From positions 62,001 through 126,000 of the forward strand of contig NZ_JADLQX010000019.1 in assembly GCF_015477605.1 (NCBI RefSeq): a stretch of DNA of 64,000 nt, written 5' to 3'. The notes under the pieces were generated by a model. That model ran no database searches. It was not told where the DNA came from and saw only the letters and a program-made list of their open reading frames with translations. The DNA comes from Nocardia amamiensis. Its GTDB lineage: Bacteria; Actinomycetota; Actinomycetes; Mycobacteriales; Mycobacteriaceae. A program made the translations under genes and the position numbers. This document shows positions 50,558 to 59,087 of the stretch, one piece after another (the stretch's first letter is position 1; the number at the start of each line of letters is the position of its first letter).

Positions 50558-50785
50558 CTCCTCGATGGCGACCTTTCATTGGAGCCGTTGACCTCAGGCG
50601 ACTTACAGCGGATACACCAATTGATCCTCACCTATGCCGACCTGCCACTTGGTGCCGTGGACGCATCGGTCATCGCTGTTGCAGAACGTCTCGGGGCGCG
50701 AGCCGTCGCAACCTTGGACGTGAAGCACTTCCTCGTCGTAAAACCGAGGCACGTACCTGCATTCGATCTGCTGCCCACGCGTTAG
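50558..50785 (+). pseudogene. Truncated VapC PIN-domain toxin, C-terminal remnant
   Basis: The translation Val/Leu-Glu-Pro-Leu-Thr-Ser-Gly-Asp-Leu-Gln-Arg-Ile, Tyr-Ala-Asp-Leu-Pro-Leu-Gly-Ala-Val-Asp-Ala-Ser-Val-Ile-Ala-Val-Ala-Glu-Arg and Thr-Leu-Asp-Val-Lys-His-Phe is the C-terminal half of a PIN-domain RNase, including the later acidic residues. The N-terminal half of 75-85 residues, with the first catalytic Asp, is missing. The remnant runs in frame from the codon after the antitoxin stop, so a deletion has removed the start of vapC. The only possible start is a TTG at 50579. An active toxin is unlikely. Confidence 0.8.
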
Positions 50786-51126
50786 CGCGCACGCGCGCTG
50801 GCGGCGATCCGGACCTGCAGCGGGATGGGGTCGGCGTATTCGGTTGCCAATGACGGTGTGGTCATCGATTCCTCCAGGTTCGGTCCGGCCAGGGGCAGGG
50901 CTTGTCCGCGGCCCGCATCGCCGCCCACGGATCGAGGATGCGACCAGGGCGTCGGAGCCGATCGCGGAGGCGCTCCGGTGTCCCGGACAGCGCGCTCACC
51001 GCGACCAACCGCGACCGCGGCCAGCGTGCATCGCGGCGACCGGGTCGGCGAACGCGCCACCGCGGGCGTAGCGACGCGCGGTTGACCGTCATGCGCCGGT
51101 GCGGTGCGGACGCGCGGTGTCGGCCG
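50786..51126. other. Region between the vapBC remnant and the EspG cluster
   Basis: No gene is firmly supported. On the minus strand an Arg-rich frame of 76 codons (50862-51092) ends in an ATGA overlap with a 27-codon frame (50782-50865). The overlap could be chance. No ribosome binding site precedes the first frame. Confidence 0.4.
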
Positions 51127-52425
51127 TCAGGACGGGACGACGCCGGGTTGGTTGGTGGTGGGTATGTGTCCTTGGTTGCCCTCCACCGGACCGGTGACGC
51201 CGGGCTGGCCGCCCGGGTCGGGCAGCTCCGCCGGGGGCCGGGCGGGGCCGGGAACCGGGGGCTGCACGGGTGGCGGGGGCGGTGGTGGCTGGGGTGGGCT
51301 CGGTGGTTGTGCGGATTCTGGGGTCTGCGGCGCCGGCGGTGGAGTTGGGGCCGGTGGTTGTGCCGGTTCCGGGATCTGTTGCGGGGGTGGTGGAGTCGGC
51401 AGCGGCGGCTGGGCCGGGGGTGCCGACGAGCTCGGCGGCTGCGTGGGCTCCGGGGGCTGCGGTGCGGGACTCGGCGGTGCCTGGGTTGTGGGCGGTGTCT
51501 GCGGCGCTGGTTCGGGTGACGGTGTCGGTGCCTGGGTTGTGGGTGGCGGCGGTGGTGCCTGGGTTGTGGGCGGTGTCTGCGGCGCTGGTTCGGGTGACGG
51601 CGGCGGTGCCTGAGTTGTAGGTGGCGCCTGCGGAGTGTGCGGCGCAGTGTCGGGTGACGGCGTCGGCGTCTGGGTAGAAGGCGGTTGCTGGGCGGGTGGC
51701 GCGGGAGGCGTCTGCTCCAGTTCCTGCTTCGGTGGCACCGGATTGTGCGACGGCGGGGTAGATTCCGGTGCGGCAGGTGCGGATTGCGTTGCGCCGTGAG
51801 GTGATTCGTCGTTCTGCGGTACCTGCTCGGGCCCTGAGTATCTCGGCGCGCTGGGCGCCCCCACCCGCGGTGGGGACGGTGTGACGGGGACGGCGGGCGG
51901 TTCGGGCAGCGCGGGCACGGCGGTACCCGCCGCGGAGTAGGCGGGCTTGTAGACCATGTTCATCGCGAGCAGTGCTTCCTGACGCAGTGCTTCCTGCGCC
52001 ATCTGCGCGTCGATGACGCGGGCCGCCTCGAGGGCTTTCGCGATCGCGCCGACCGGTCCGGAATCGCCGGGGGGCACCACCGCGAGCTTCACCGCCTCGG
52101 CGGCGGCGGCGACCCCGCCGAGCCGGGCGCCGACCTGCCCCAGCACCGCCGCCAGCTCGTCGGCCGACGCGGCGAAACTGCGTGCGCTGGCCTGAGCCGC
52201 GTCGGCGGCTGCGCCTTTCCACTCCACGGAGTCCATCACGCGGTCCACGCCGCCGCGCGTGAGCGGGAACGACGTGGTGAGGGCGCCGGCCACCTCGAGC
52301 CAGGCTTCCGAAGCGCGCAGCACCTGCGCGGCATCGATCTGCTGGGCCTTGGCGTAGATCTCCTCGTGCCGCATCGACTCGAAATGCTCCATCGAGCTGA
52401 TGTAGGTGGGATCGGAGCCGCTCAT
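51127..52425 (-). CDS. WXG100/PPE-like protein with long proline-rich tail
   Basis: A 432-residue probable type VII secretion substrate. Residues 10-190 are helical, with Met-Glu-His-Phe-Glu-Ser-Met near the start and Trp69-Lys-Gly71, the WXG turn of the ESX-substrate family. From about residue 215 the rest is a low-complexity Pro/Thr/Gln/Ala tail with repeats such as Pro-Gln-Thr-Pro-Pro-Thr-Thr-Gln-Ala-Pro-Pro. The ATG overlaps the stop of the upstream gene (ATGA). With that gene and espG it forms a three-gene cluster, so EspG is its likely chaperone. The tail may span the cell wall. No ESX core component is in this window. Confidence 0.8.
   Translation of the reverse strand: MSGSDPTYISSMEHFESMRHEEIYAKAQQIDAAQVLRASEAWLEVAGALTTSFPLTRGGVDRVMDSVEWKGAAADAAQASARSFAASADELAAVLGQVGARLGGVAAAAEAVKLAVVPPGDSGPVGAIAKALEAARVIDAQMAQEALRQEALLAMNMVYKPAYSAAGTAVPALPEPPAVPVTPSPPRVGAPSAPRYSGPEQVPQNDESPHGATQSAPAAPESTPPSHNPVPPKQELEQTPPAPPAQQPPSTQTPTPSPDTAPHTPQAPPTTQAPPPSPEPAPQTPPTTQAPPPPPTTQAPTPSPEPAPQTPPTTQAPPSPAPQPPEPTQPPSSSAPPAQPPLPTPPPPQQIPEPAQPPAPTPPPAPQTPESAQPPSPPQPPPPPPPVQPPVPGPARPPAELPDPGGQPGVTGPVEGNQGHIPTTNQPGVVPS
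51476..51600. repeat. Two identical 47-bp repeats in the proline-rich coding region
   Basis: 51476-51522 and 51554-51600 are identical over 47 bp and lie 78 bp apart in frame. Recombination between them would remove or add exactly 26 codons. Confidence 0.85.
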
Positions 52426-52796
52426 CGTGCGAGCCTCGGCTGGATCGCACGCAGCGCGGCGGCGTGTGCGGCGTCGGCCTCCTCGAACAGGCCGCCGCTG
52501 ATCAGGAACGCTTCCTTCATCCGGTAAGCCGCCTCGATGTAGTGGTCGAGCAGGGCCGCGGCGTCGCGCGCCTTGTGACCGAAACCGGCCTGCAACTGCT
52601 GCGCCGAGACGAAACCACCGAATCCGTCCAGTTCCGCGGCGGATTCGAGGCGCTGCTGTAGGTGGAGCAGCCGATCGGCCTGCCGGTCGTACATCTCGGC
52701 GCACTGCCGGGCCGCCGCCGGATCGAACTGAACGGTCCCGGCCTGTGCCGCCTCCTTGAATCGGGCGATATCGCTTCGGCTGGTCTCGATCGTCAT
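52422..52796 (-). CDS. Small helical protein of the EspG cluster, ESX-substrate-like
   Basis: A 124-residue, mostly helical protein without a signal peptide. The spacing of its two long helices (about residues 25-55 and 68-100) and a central Gly-Phe-Gly-Gly-Phe turn resemble small ESX partner proteins, although no exact WXG motif is present. Its stop overlaps the start of the WXG100/PPE-like gene, so the two are made in equal amounts and may form a heterodimer, as PE and PPE proteins do. This pairing is inferred from context. espG lies 90 bp upstream on the same strand. Confidence 0.7.
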   Translation of the reverse strand: MTIETSRSDIARFKEAAQAGTVQFDPAAARQCAEMYDRQADRLLHLQQRLESAAELDGFGGFVSAQQLQAGFGHKARDAAALLDHYIEAAYRMKEAFLISGGLFEEADAAHAAALRAIQPRLAR

Positions 52797-52886
52797 CGCT
52801 CACCCCTGAGATCGGTCATCCGCCCCAGATTAACCGGAAGACGATGCCGGGTCAGCAAAGTCGTCGGCCTCGGCCGCCGACGCGGG

Positions 52887-53591
52887 CTAAACGGGAATGC
52901 GTTTCTGCAGTTGCGCGGCGATCTGCTCGGACGAGGCCGGGGTGATGCGCACCTCGTCACCCGCCTTGATCAGGTACCGCCCGTCGTTGTGCACGTCGAT
53001 CCACGTGTAGTGGATCGGCGGCGGCGGAGCCGGACGATCCAGCCGCGGTTCGATTCTGATGTGCCCCTCGGCGGTGTGCGGCTCGAGCAGCAGTTTGCGG
53101 ATCCGCGGAGCGGCCGATCGGCGCGCGGGCACGGTCTCTTGATCGCGCACCGCGTCCCCGGAGGCCACGCGAGGGGGCTCCTTGCCCGGCGGCGTCTTCG
53201 GCAGCAGCGCCGCGATCCGCTGGCCCAACTTCGCGCTGTGTCCGATCGAAACCCGCACCCGGCCACCGAAATCCGGACTCGCCCCCGGTTCCTGCACCGC
53301 CAGCACGGCGCGGTCGTAGATCGCGGCGGCCAGCAGCCGCAGTTCGCTGCCCGGCCGGTGTGCGCCACCGATCGCGACGATCCTGGTGTGCGGCTCGGCG
53401 AGAATGCGCAGGCACGCCGACAGATCGGGGTCGCGGTCGTGTGGCAGCCGCTCGGCGAGGGTGATGCGCAGCTTCTCCGCCTCGGCCTCGGTGCGTGGCG
53501 TCTCCAGGATGCGCAGGGGATACGGGTGGCGATCCAGGTCGGTCTCACGCCAGATATGGGCGAACTCGTCCGGAGTGAAGGTCCAATCCAC
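52887..53591 (-). CDS. EspG-family ESX secretion chaperone
   Basis: A 234-residue cytoplasmic protein. The start Met-Asp-Trp-Thr-Phe-Thr-Pro-Asp-Glu-Phe-Ala-His-Ile-Trp, followed by His-Pro-Tyr-Pro-Leu, is typical of EspG proteins, which bind PE-PPE pairs and keep them soluble until export by type VII secretion. The middle part has the alternating strands of the family and a Lys/Pro-rich loop near 150-165. It is the first gene of the three-gene cluster with the small helical protein and the WXG100/PPE-like protein. Confidence 0.85.
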   Translation of the reverse strand: MDWTFTPDEFAHIWRETDLDRHPYPLRILETPRTEAEAEKLRITLAERLPHDRDPDLSACLRILAEPHTRIVAIGGAHRPGSELRLLAAAIYDRAVLAVQEPGASPDFGGRVRVSIGHSAKLGQRIAALLPKTPPGKEPPRVASGDAVRDQETVPARRSAAPRIRKLLLEPHTAEGHIRIEPRLDRPAPPPPIHYTWIDVHNDGRYLIKAGDEVRITPASSEQIAAQLQKRIPV

Positions 53592-54229
53592 GCCCGAATC
53601 ACATCCTCACTCGAACCCGCCGGCGATGTCCGTAGCCTAGCGGTCGCACAGCAAGACCGGAGATGTCATGTGGGCTACCGGGATTGCGAAGCGATGCCCC
53701 GTCGCATACTCGGACGCGCGATCGGACCCCTGCGCGGGTTACGTTCCGGGTACCGCAGCACCAGGCGCGGGAAAAGTATTCCAGAGGAGCGCTCTGTGCA
53801 GGTTCTTGCCGCTACACCACGGTGATCACCGGGAGCCGTATCGGCCACGGCAGAGCGGATTTCGAGTCCTGGACCGCACCTCCGACGACGTGGGAAAACC
53901 TCGACGGCCGTCGCATCAAAAGTGATGGATCTCACATCGACAACGATGTCCGAGGCCATTCACACCGGAAAGCATGGATTCTTTTGCACCGCCGCCGCTT
54001 CGGGCTGTCGACGTGTGGCGGTCCCAGGCATCCGGGGAACCAGCGTACCTCCGGTGACGTGTGCCGCGATTTCGCCGCGATCGCGCCGCAGCCTGTTCGC
54101 GCTGGTGTCGCGCTCGACCGGTCCGCCCGGTTCTGCTGAAATATTCGGAAAGAGCAGCGATGCGAGGGCGATGGGGCGGCCCCGCACAGCAAACCAGGAT
54201 TGGCGGAGGTCTGCCGAGGAGGGATTGCG
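53592..54229. other. Intergenic region upstream of espG, no supported gene
   Basis: About 640 bases between divergent genes. Several short open frames on both strands lack ribosome binding sites and have random-looking composition. It should hold the promoters of the espG cluster and of the secreted protein gene. Confidence 0.45.
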
Positions 54230-54580
54230 GTGCACACCATGATGCGGCGAGTGGGCGGGACGATCGGTCTATCGATCCTCGGGATCGGTTCGGTCTTCAT
54301 CGGCGCGGGATCAGCCGGGGCGGTGCCGACCGGCTGCTATGTCGACCGCGGCGTCACCGACGCGGCCGCCCTGTGCCACAGCGGTGAGGGGTCGGCGGTC
54401 TTGGAGACCGAGTGCCTCGGTTTCCACGTGCCGCCCGGGTATTCCGGCCCGGTGTTCGGCTACTACAGCGGTTTCGAATCGCAGCAGACGAACGTCGGCA
54501 AGCCGATGCGCGCCACGTGCGTGTCGGATGGCTCCATCGGGATCGCGACACTCGCGTTCGTCGTGCCCTCGGCGCGGTAG
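54230..54580 (+). CDS. Small secreted cysteine-containing protein
   Basis: A 116-residue exported protein. Two arginines are followed by a hydrophobic segment (Gly-Thr-Ile-Gly-Leu-Ser-Ile-Leu-Gly) and an Ala-Gly-Ala cleavage region near residues 28-33. The mature part of about 85 residues has four cysteines, which could form two disulfides. AGGAGGG lies 9 nt before the GTG start; an ATG three codons later is an alternative. I do not recognise the family. The gene is alone and converges with the methyltransferase gene. Confidence 0.72.
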   Translation: MHTMMRRVGGTIGLSILGIGSVFIGAGSAGAVPTGCYVDRGVTDAAALCHSGEGSAVLETECLGFHVPPGYSGPVFGYYSGFESQQTNVGKPMRATCVSDGSIGIATLAFVVPSAR

Positions 54581-54596
54581 CGGAGCGCTCCGGTTT

Positions 54597-55691
54597 TCAG
54601 CTCGGCCGCGCTTCCAGCACATTGTCGGGCGAGACCGTCGGCACGCACCGGACGAGCGTGAACCCGTGGCGGGCGAGGAACTCCCGGTACTCGGCCTCGG
54701 TCCGTTCCCGGCCGCCCGCGTTGACCAGCATCTCCAGGTCGATGAACTTGCTCGGGTGCGGACCGGTGTGCTCCGGAATCACGAGTTCGATGATCAACAG
54801 CCGGGCATCGGGCTCCATAGCCGCTCGCAGTGCACCCAAGATGCGGCCGGCGTCCGGCTCGGCCCAGTCGTGCAGGATGTGTTTGAGGATGTAGGCGTCG
54901 CCGCCCTTGGGGACGCTGTCGAAGAACGATCCGCTCTCGACGGTGCAGCGTTCGGCCAAGCCGAGTTCGGCGAGGCGCGCGGGCGCGGCGTCCACCACCT
55001 CGGGGAGGTCGAACAGGATGCCCCGCGACCGCGGCGAGCGACACAGGATTTCGGTGAGCAGTGTTCCTTCGCCACCGCCGACGTCGACGAGGGTGTCGTA
55101 GCGTCCGAAGTCGTAGGCCGCCAGCAACGGTTCCATCGCCAGGGTGCTGATACTGGTCATCGCGCGGTCGAACAGCTCGCCGAGTTCGCGATCGCGCTGC
55201 ACGTGGTCGAAGAACGGCATCCCGTCCAATTCTTCGCCGACGGGCCGGCCGGTCCGTACGGCGTCGACGAGGTGCGACCAGTGGTTGCGGTGGGTGGCCG
55301 AACCGAAGAACAGCACCGCGTCGCGCAGTGACACGTCCGCGTCGCGGCGCAGTCCCCGTGCCATGGAGGTGAGCGCGTACCGGCCGTCGCGATGCTGCGT
55401 GAAGATGCCGTAGCTGATCAGCAGCCGGAGCAGGCGTCGCAGCGCGTCCTCGTCGGCGCCGACCGCCGCGGCGAGCTCCCCGCTCGATCGGGGTCCTTTC
55501 GCGAGTTCATCGGCCACTCCGAGCGCCGCGGCGGCGTGGATCGCCTGCGTGATCCATCCCGCGGCGATCAGCTCCATCAGCGCGATGTGTCCCGGCACCA
55601 GCTTGCGAAACGCCACGGCCAGCACGGTGCGGACCGATTCGACGGCCCGCACCAGACGCTGCGGAGGAATTCTGGGTCGGTCGGACGCCAC
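54597..55691 (-). CDS. SAM-dependent O-methyltransferase with dimerisation domain
   Basis: A 364-residue enzyme of the plant/antibiotic O-methyltransferase type. An N-terminal winged-helix dimerisation domain (about residues 35-125) precedes the catalytic domain. Motif I is Val-Asp-Val-Gly-Gly-Gly-Glu-Gly-Thr-Leu near 203, followed by Phe-Asp-Leu-Pro-Glu-Val-Val near 227, and the catalytic base is the second His in Leu-Lys-His-Ile-Leu-His-Asp-Trp near 270. Such enzymes methylate hydroxyls of polyketides or other aromatic metabolites. No biosynthetic cluster is adjacent, so the substrate is open. Confidence 0.92.
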   Translation of the reverse strand: MASDRPRIPPQRLVRAVESVRTVLAVAFRKLVPGHIALMELIAAGWITQAIHAAAALGVADELAKGPRSSGELAAAVGADEDALRRLLRLLISYGIFTQHRDGRYALTSMARGLRRDADVSLRDAVLFFGSATHRNHWSHLVDAVRTGRPVGEELDGMPFFDHVQRDRELGELFDRAMTSISTLAMEPLLAAYDFGRYDTLVDVGGGEGTLLTEILCRSPRSRGILFDLPEVVDAAPARLAELGLAERCTVESGSFFDSVPKGGDAYILKHILHDWAEPDAGRILGALRAAMEPDARLLIIELVIPEHTGPHPSKFIDLEMLVNAGGRERTEAEYREFLARHGFTLVRCVPTVSPDNVLEARPS

Positions 55692-55777
55692 GGCGACTCC
55701 ATCCGTCGAAGGTCGGCACTCTGCGCTTGCCTAGGAGGGTACGTCGCGGCGGGTGGGTACCGGCGCGGGATGCCGCC

Positions 55778-56554
55778 TCAGATCTCGGGCCGGGCTTGGC
55801 TGCGGCTGCGCTCACGGTCGGCGGCCGTGGCGAGATAGTCGCCGAGTTCGCGTCGCAGCGTGACGTCCAGCGAACGGGCGAGGGTGGCGTGCACCGAGGC
55901 GACCGCCAGCTCGCGCATCTTGTTGAGCATCGTTGTGGTGTCGGCGATTTCGCTGCTGGTGTCCGGAAGCCAGCCGGGTCCGTGCTCGTCGATGATGTGC
56001 TGCTTGGCGGCGGTGATCATGATGTGGGTGATGTCATCGATCCGGTCGGCCACTTTGGCGTAGATCTCGATGAGCGTGCGCAGTTCGAGCCCGTACTCGT
56101 GCAGTTCGGCGAACGAGGTGAGCAGCTGGGTGTCGGTGAACACCACCGTCTCGCCCTCGAGCCGGACCAGTTGCATCTCACGCAGGCGGTCGACCAGCTC
56201 GTCGGCTTCGGCGCCGAGGATGGTGCCGATCAGCTCGCGCGGCACCTCGAAGGTCTCGTCCTTGGCCCAGGACGCGGTCACGGCGTGCTGCAGCCCGAGC
56301 ACCTCGGTCAGGTCCTTGCCGGTTTCCCAGCTGGTGATGAAGTCGGCGATGTGCGCGGTGGTGAAGCCACGCTGCAGGAGCGCGTCGATCAGGCGCAGCC
56401 GTTCCAGGTGCGAGTCGTCATAGATGCTGGCGCGCCCGTCCTTGCCGACCGGCGGCGGCAGCAACCCACGTTCCTGGTAGGCGCGGACATTGCGGGTGGT
56501 GGTGCCCGCGGCGCGCGCGAGATCGTCGATCCGGTACTCCGGCGTCGACCTCAC
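55778..56554 (-). CDS. MerR-family transcriptional regulator
   Basis: A 258-residue regulator. The winged helix-turn-helix is at the N-terminus (Tyr-Arg-Ile-Asp-Asp-Leu-Ala-Arg-Ala-Ala-Gly-Thr-Thr-Thr-Arg-Asn-Val-Arg-Ala-Tyr-Gln-Glu-Arg-Gly-Leu-Leu-Pro-Pro-Pro split over residues 8-36). The large C-terminal part is not a metal-binding MerR loop and probably senses an organic ligand. It lies between the methyltransferase and the monooxygenase operon on the same strand and could control either. The GTG start has a purine-rich but very close ribosome binding site. Confidence 0.9.
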   Translation of the reverse strand: MRSTPEYRIDDLARAAGTTTRNVRAYQERGLLPPPVGKDGRASIYDDSHLERLRLIDALLQRGFTTAHIADFITSWETGKDLTEVLGLQHAVTASWAKDETFEVPRELIGTILGAEADELVDRLREMQLVRLEGETVVFTDTQLLTSFAELHEYGLELRTLIEIYAKVADRIDDITHIMITAAKQHIIDEHGPGWLPDTSSEIADTTTMLNKMRELAVASVHATLARSLDVTLRRELGDYLATAADRERSRSQARPEI

Positions 56555-56648
56555 CTCCCTCGCTGACCACGGCGCCGAGCAGAACGGCGGCGCGCTGCGG
56601 AAACCGTGCCGACCGAGTCTATCCTCCGGCCCACCGCCGCCTCGGCAC

Positions 56649-58148
56649 CTAGGAAACCGGTGCTACCCGGCGCTCGGCTGCGCTCGCCTCGACCACCAGG
56701 TAGTCGTCGAGATCGACCGTGCGCAACTGATGGGCGTACTGGGTGGCGAAGCCCGGATACATGGTCGCGTTGAAGCCGTCCTCGGTGAGGTACCAACTGC
56801 GGCAGCCCGAATTCCACGTGGTGGCGCCGAGCCTGCGCTGGATGGCCGCGTTGTAGCGGTCCTGCCGATCGCGCCGGACGTCGAGCAGCAGCAGATCCCG
56901 GTCCAGAATCGTGCCGATCGCGCTGACCAGGTAGTCGATCTGGGCTTCCATATAGACCAGCGCCGAGTTGTGCCCGGGTCCGGAATTGGGACCGAACGTC
57001 AGGAACAGGTTGGGATATCCGGAGACCGCGACGCTCTTGAATGCGTAGGCGCCGCGCGACCACTCATCCGCCAGAATTCGCCCGTCGAGCCCGGCCACCG
57101 GAATGGGTGTCCCGGTCTTGGATACGTCGAACCCGGTCGCGAACACAATGCAATCAGCTTGGTGCTCAATGCCTTCCGCGGTGCGGACGCCCTGTTCGGA
57201 GATCCGGGCGATGGGCCAGGTGATCAGCTTGCAGTTGTCGCGCTGCAACGCGGGGTAGTAGTCGTCGGTCATCAGCAGGCGCTTGCAGCCCGCCCGGAAG
57301 TCCGGAGTGAGCTGACGGCGCAGCCAGGGGTCCTTGACCTGCCTGCGCAGCTGCGCCTTGCCGACCAGCTCGACCGCCCTGGTCAGCGGCGTATTCCAGA
57401 CCACGCCCAGCGCGACCGACTCGTGCCCGTAGTACCAGGCGCGCCGCGCCAGCTGCTCGGCGGCGGGCACCCGGCGGTAGAGCTCCTTCGTGAGGACGGT
57501 GGTGCGCCGGTTGATCCGCGGCAGCACCCAGCCGGGCGTGCGCTGGAACACCTTCACCGAGGCCGCCTGCTCGACCAGCTCCGGAATGATCTGGACCGCG
57601 CTGGCCCCGGTGCCGATCACCGCGACCCGCTTGCCCGCGAAGTCGTAGTCGTGATCCCATCGGGCGCTGTGGATCTTGTGACCCTGGTAGGTCTCTATGC
57701 CGCGAATATCCGGGAAACCGGCGTTGGCCAGCGGTCCCGATGCCAGCACCACCGTGCGCGCCACGATCGGGTGCGGGTATCCCTCCACGGCGATCTCCCA
57801 CGCCCCGGCCTGCTCGTCGAACACGATGCCCGTGACGTTGTGCCGGAAGCGGATGTGCGGACCGAGCCGGAACTCGGCGACCATCGCCTCGATATAGCCG
57901 AGGATCTCGGCGCTGCCGGAATAGGTGTGCGACCAATCCGGATTCGGCGCGAAACTGTAGGAATACAGCCGCGACGGTATGTCGCACGCCGCGCCGGGAT
58001 AGGTGTTGTCGCGCCAGGTTCCACCGACCGCGGCGCCGCGTTCGAAGATCGCGAAATCGTGGATTCCGTGCTGCTTCAGGCGGATGGCGGTGCCGATCCC
58101 GGCGAACCCCGCGCCGATCACGGCTACGTCCAGGGTGTGCGTGCTCAT
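56649..58148 (-). CDS. Flavin-containing Baeyer-Villiger-type monooxygenase
   Basis: A 499-residue FAD/NADPH enzyme. The first Rossmann loop Gly-Ala-Gly-Phe-Ala-Gly-Ile-Gly is at 12-19, Gly-Gly-Thr-Trp at 42-45, and the second Rossmann loop near 179-184. The Baeyer-Villiger fingerprint is present at 154-165 as Tyr-Gln-Gly-His-Lys-Ile-His-Ser-Ala-Arg-Trp-Asp (consensus Phe-x-Gly-x-x-x-His-x-x-x-Trp). Such enzymes insert oxygen next to a ketone to give an ester. It is the last gene of an operon with a diiron-like protein, an SDR and a hydrolase. ATG 58148 is preceded by AAGGGAA; ATG 58163 would overlap the preceding gene. Confidence 0.92.
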   Translation of the reverse strand: MSTHTLDVAVIGAGFAGIGTAIRLKQHGIHDFAIFERGAAVGGTWRDNTYPGAACDIPSRLYSYSFAPNPDWSHTYSGSAEILGYIEAMVAEFRLGPHIRFRHNVTGIVFDEQAGAWEIAVEGYPHPIVARTVVLASGPLANAGFPDIRGIETYQGHKIHSARWDHDYDFAGKRVAVIGTGASAVQIIPELVEQAASVKVFQRTPGWVLPRINRRTTVLTKELYRRVPAAEQLARRAWYYGHESVALGVVWNTPLTRAVELVGKAQLRRQVKDPWLRRQLTPDFRAGCKRLLMTDDYYPALQRDNCKLITWPIARISEQGVRTAEGIEHQADCIVFATGFDVSKTGTPIPVAGLDGRILADEWSRGAYAFKSVAVSGYPNLFLTFGPNSGPGHNSALVYMEAQIDYLVSAIGTILDRDLLLLDVRRDRQDRYNAAIQRRLGATTWNSGCRSWYLTEDGFNATMYPGFATQYAHQLRTVDLDDYLVVEASAAERRVAPVS

Positions 58149-58159
58149 CGGTTCCCTTG

Positions 58160-59086
58160 TCATGCGGCGGGCTCGTAGGTCAGTTCCTTCGACCAGGTGG
58201 GGTCCTTGCGCAACATGGCCTTCGGCACCAAGCCGGTGATCTTCACCAGCGCGTCGGCCACCAGGTGGTAGGGGTGGTCGCGGTTGATCACCCAGCCCCC
58301 GTGCATCTTGACGATCTGGTACATCGGGAGCCTGCGCGCGAATTCGCTGCGCTCGCCCACGTTCGCGTACCGCTTCAGCGCGCCGTAGAGCTTCTCCTCG
58401 TCGACGCCCATCGCGACGATGTTGTCGCGCATCTTGTTCAGCAGCGGCACGTAGCTGAGCACGCCGATGATCAGCGACGGCTTGGCCCAGCCGCCGACCA
58501 GGTCGATGAGCAACTTGCGCGTCTGCGCGTGCCCGAGCAGATCCATCACCGCGAAATCGACGGCCAGATGCCGTGATTCGTCGGAGTTGATCTTCTTGAA
58601 CGCCTCCTGGCAGACCGGGTCCTCGATCTCGTCCATGACGAATTTGATCAGCGCCCCGTCCAGCGCCACCTCCAGCATCGGGATCACCGTGCCGAGAAAC
58701 GACAGCGACATGTCGTCGGAGTACTTGTCCAGGAAGTCGATCACCAGCTTGACGTTCACGTTCGGCTGCGGGATCTCGTCACCGTCGAGCATGCCCCACC
58801 GGCGCATCAGCGCCAGCTCGGCGTTGGCGTGCTTCTGCTCCTCGGCGTGGAAGTAGCGGTAGATCTCGCGCAACGTTTCGTTCGGCGCCTTCTTGGCCAT
58901 CGCCGCGAAGCCGCGCGCGCCGACGTTCTCGATCCACATCAGGTCCGCCATGAACGGCTTCAGCTTGGCGTGCAGCTCGGGCGTGATCGTCTCGGCGCCG
59001 GGTGCGTCCCAGTCGATGTCGGCCAGCGCCCACTGGCGGTCCTTGATCTTGCGGAGCATGTCGTCGAAGTCCATCGTGATGGCCAT
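58160..59086 (-). CDS. Ferritin-like diiron protein
   Basis: A 308-residue soluble helical protein. Two Glu-x-x-His pairs of the carboxylate-bridged diiron type are visible, Glu-Gln-Lys-His near residue 85 and Glu-Ser-Arg-His near 172, with further Glu residues in the expected helices. Such proteins are oxygenases, desaturase-like enzymes or aldehyde-related oxidases. The role here is unknown, but its place between an SDR and a Baeyer-Villiger monooxygenase suggests a hydroxylation or desaturation step on the same lipid or steroid-like substrate. It is 1 bp from the SDR gene and overlaps or nearly touches the monooxygenase gene. Confidence 0.82.
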   Translation of the reverse strand: MAITMDFDDMLRKIKDRQWALADIDWDAPGAETITPELHAKLKPFMADLMWIENVGARGFAAMAKKAPNETLREIYRYFHAEEQKHANAELALMRRWGMLDGDEIPQPNVNVKLVIDFLDKYSDDMSLSFLGTVIPMLEVALDGALIKFVMDEIEDPVCQEAFKKINSDESRHLAVDFAVMDLLGHAQTRKLLIDLVGGWAKPSLIIGVLSYVPLLNKMRDNIVAMGVDEEKLYGALKRYANVGERSEFARRLPMYQIVKMHGGWVINRDHPYHLVADALVKITGLVPKAMLRKDPTWSKELTYEPAA

Positions 59087-59087
59087 G

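Noticed and set aside
51089..52450. 453-codon frame overlapping the proline-rich EspG-cluster gene
   Set aside because: The low-complexity repeats keep all frames open; the frame with the WXG turn and ATGA overlap is the real one.
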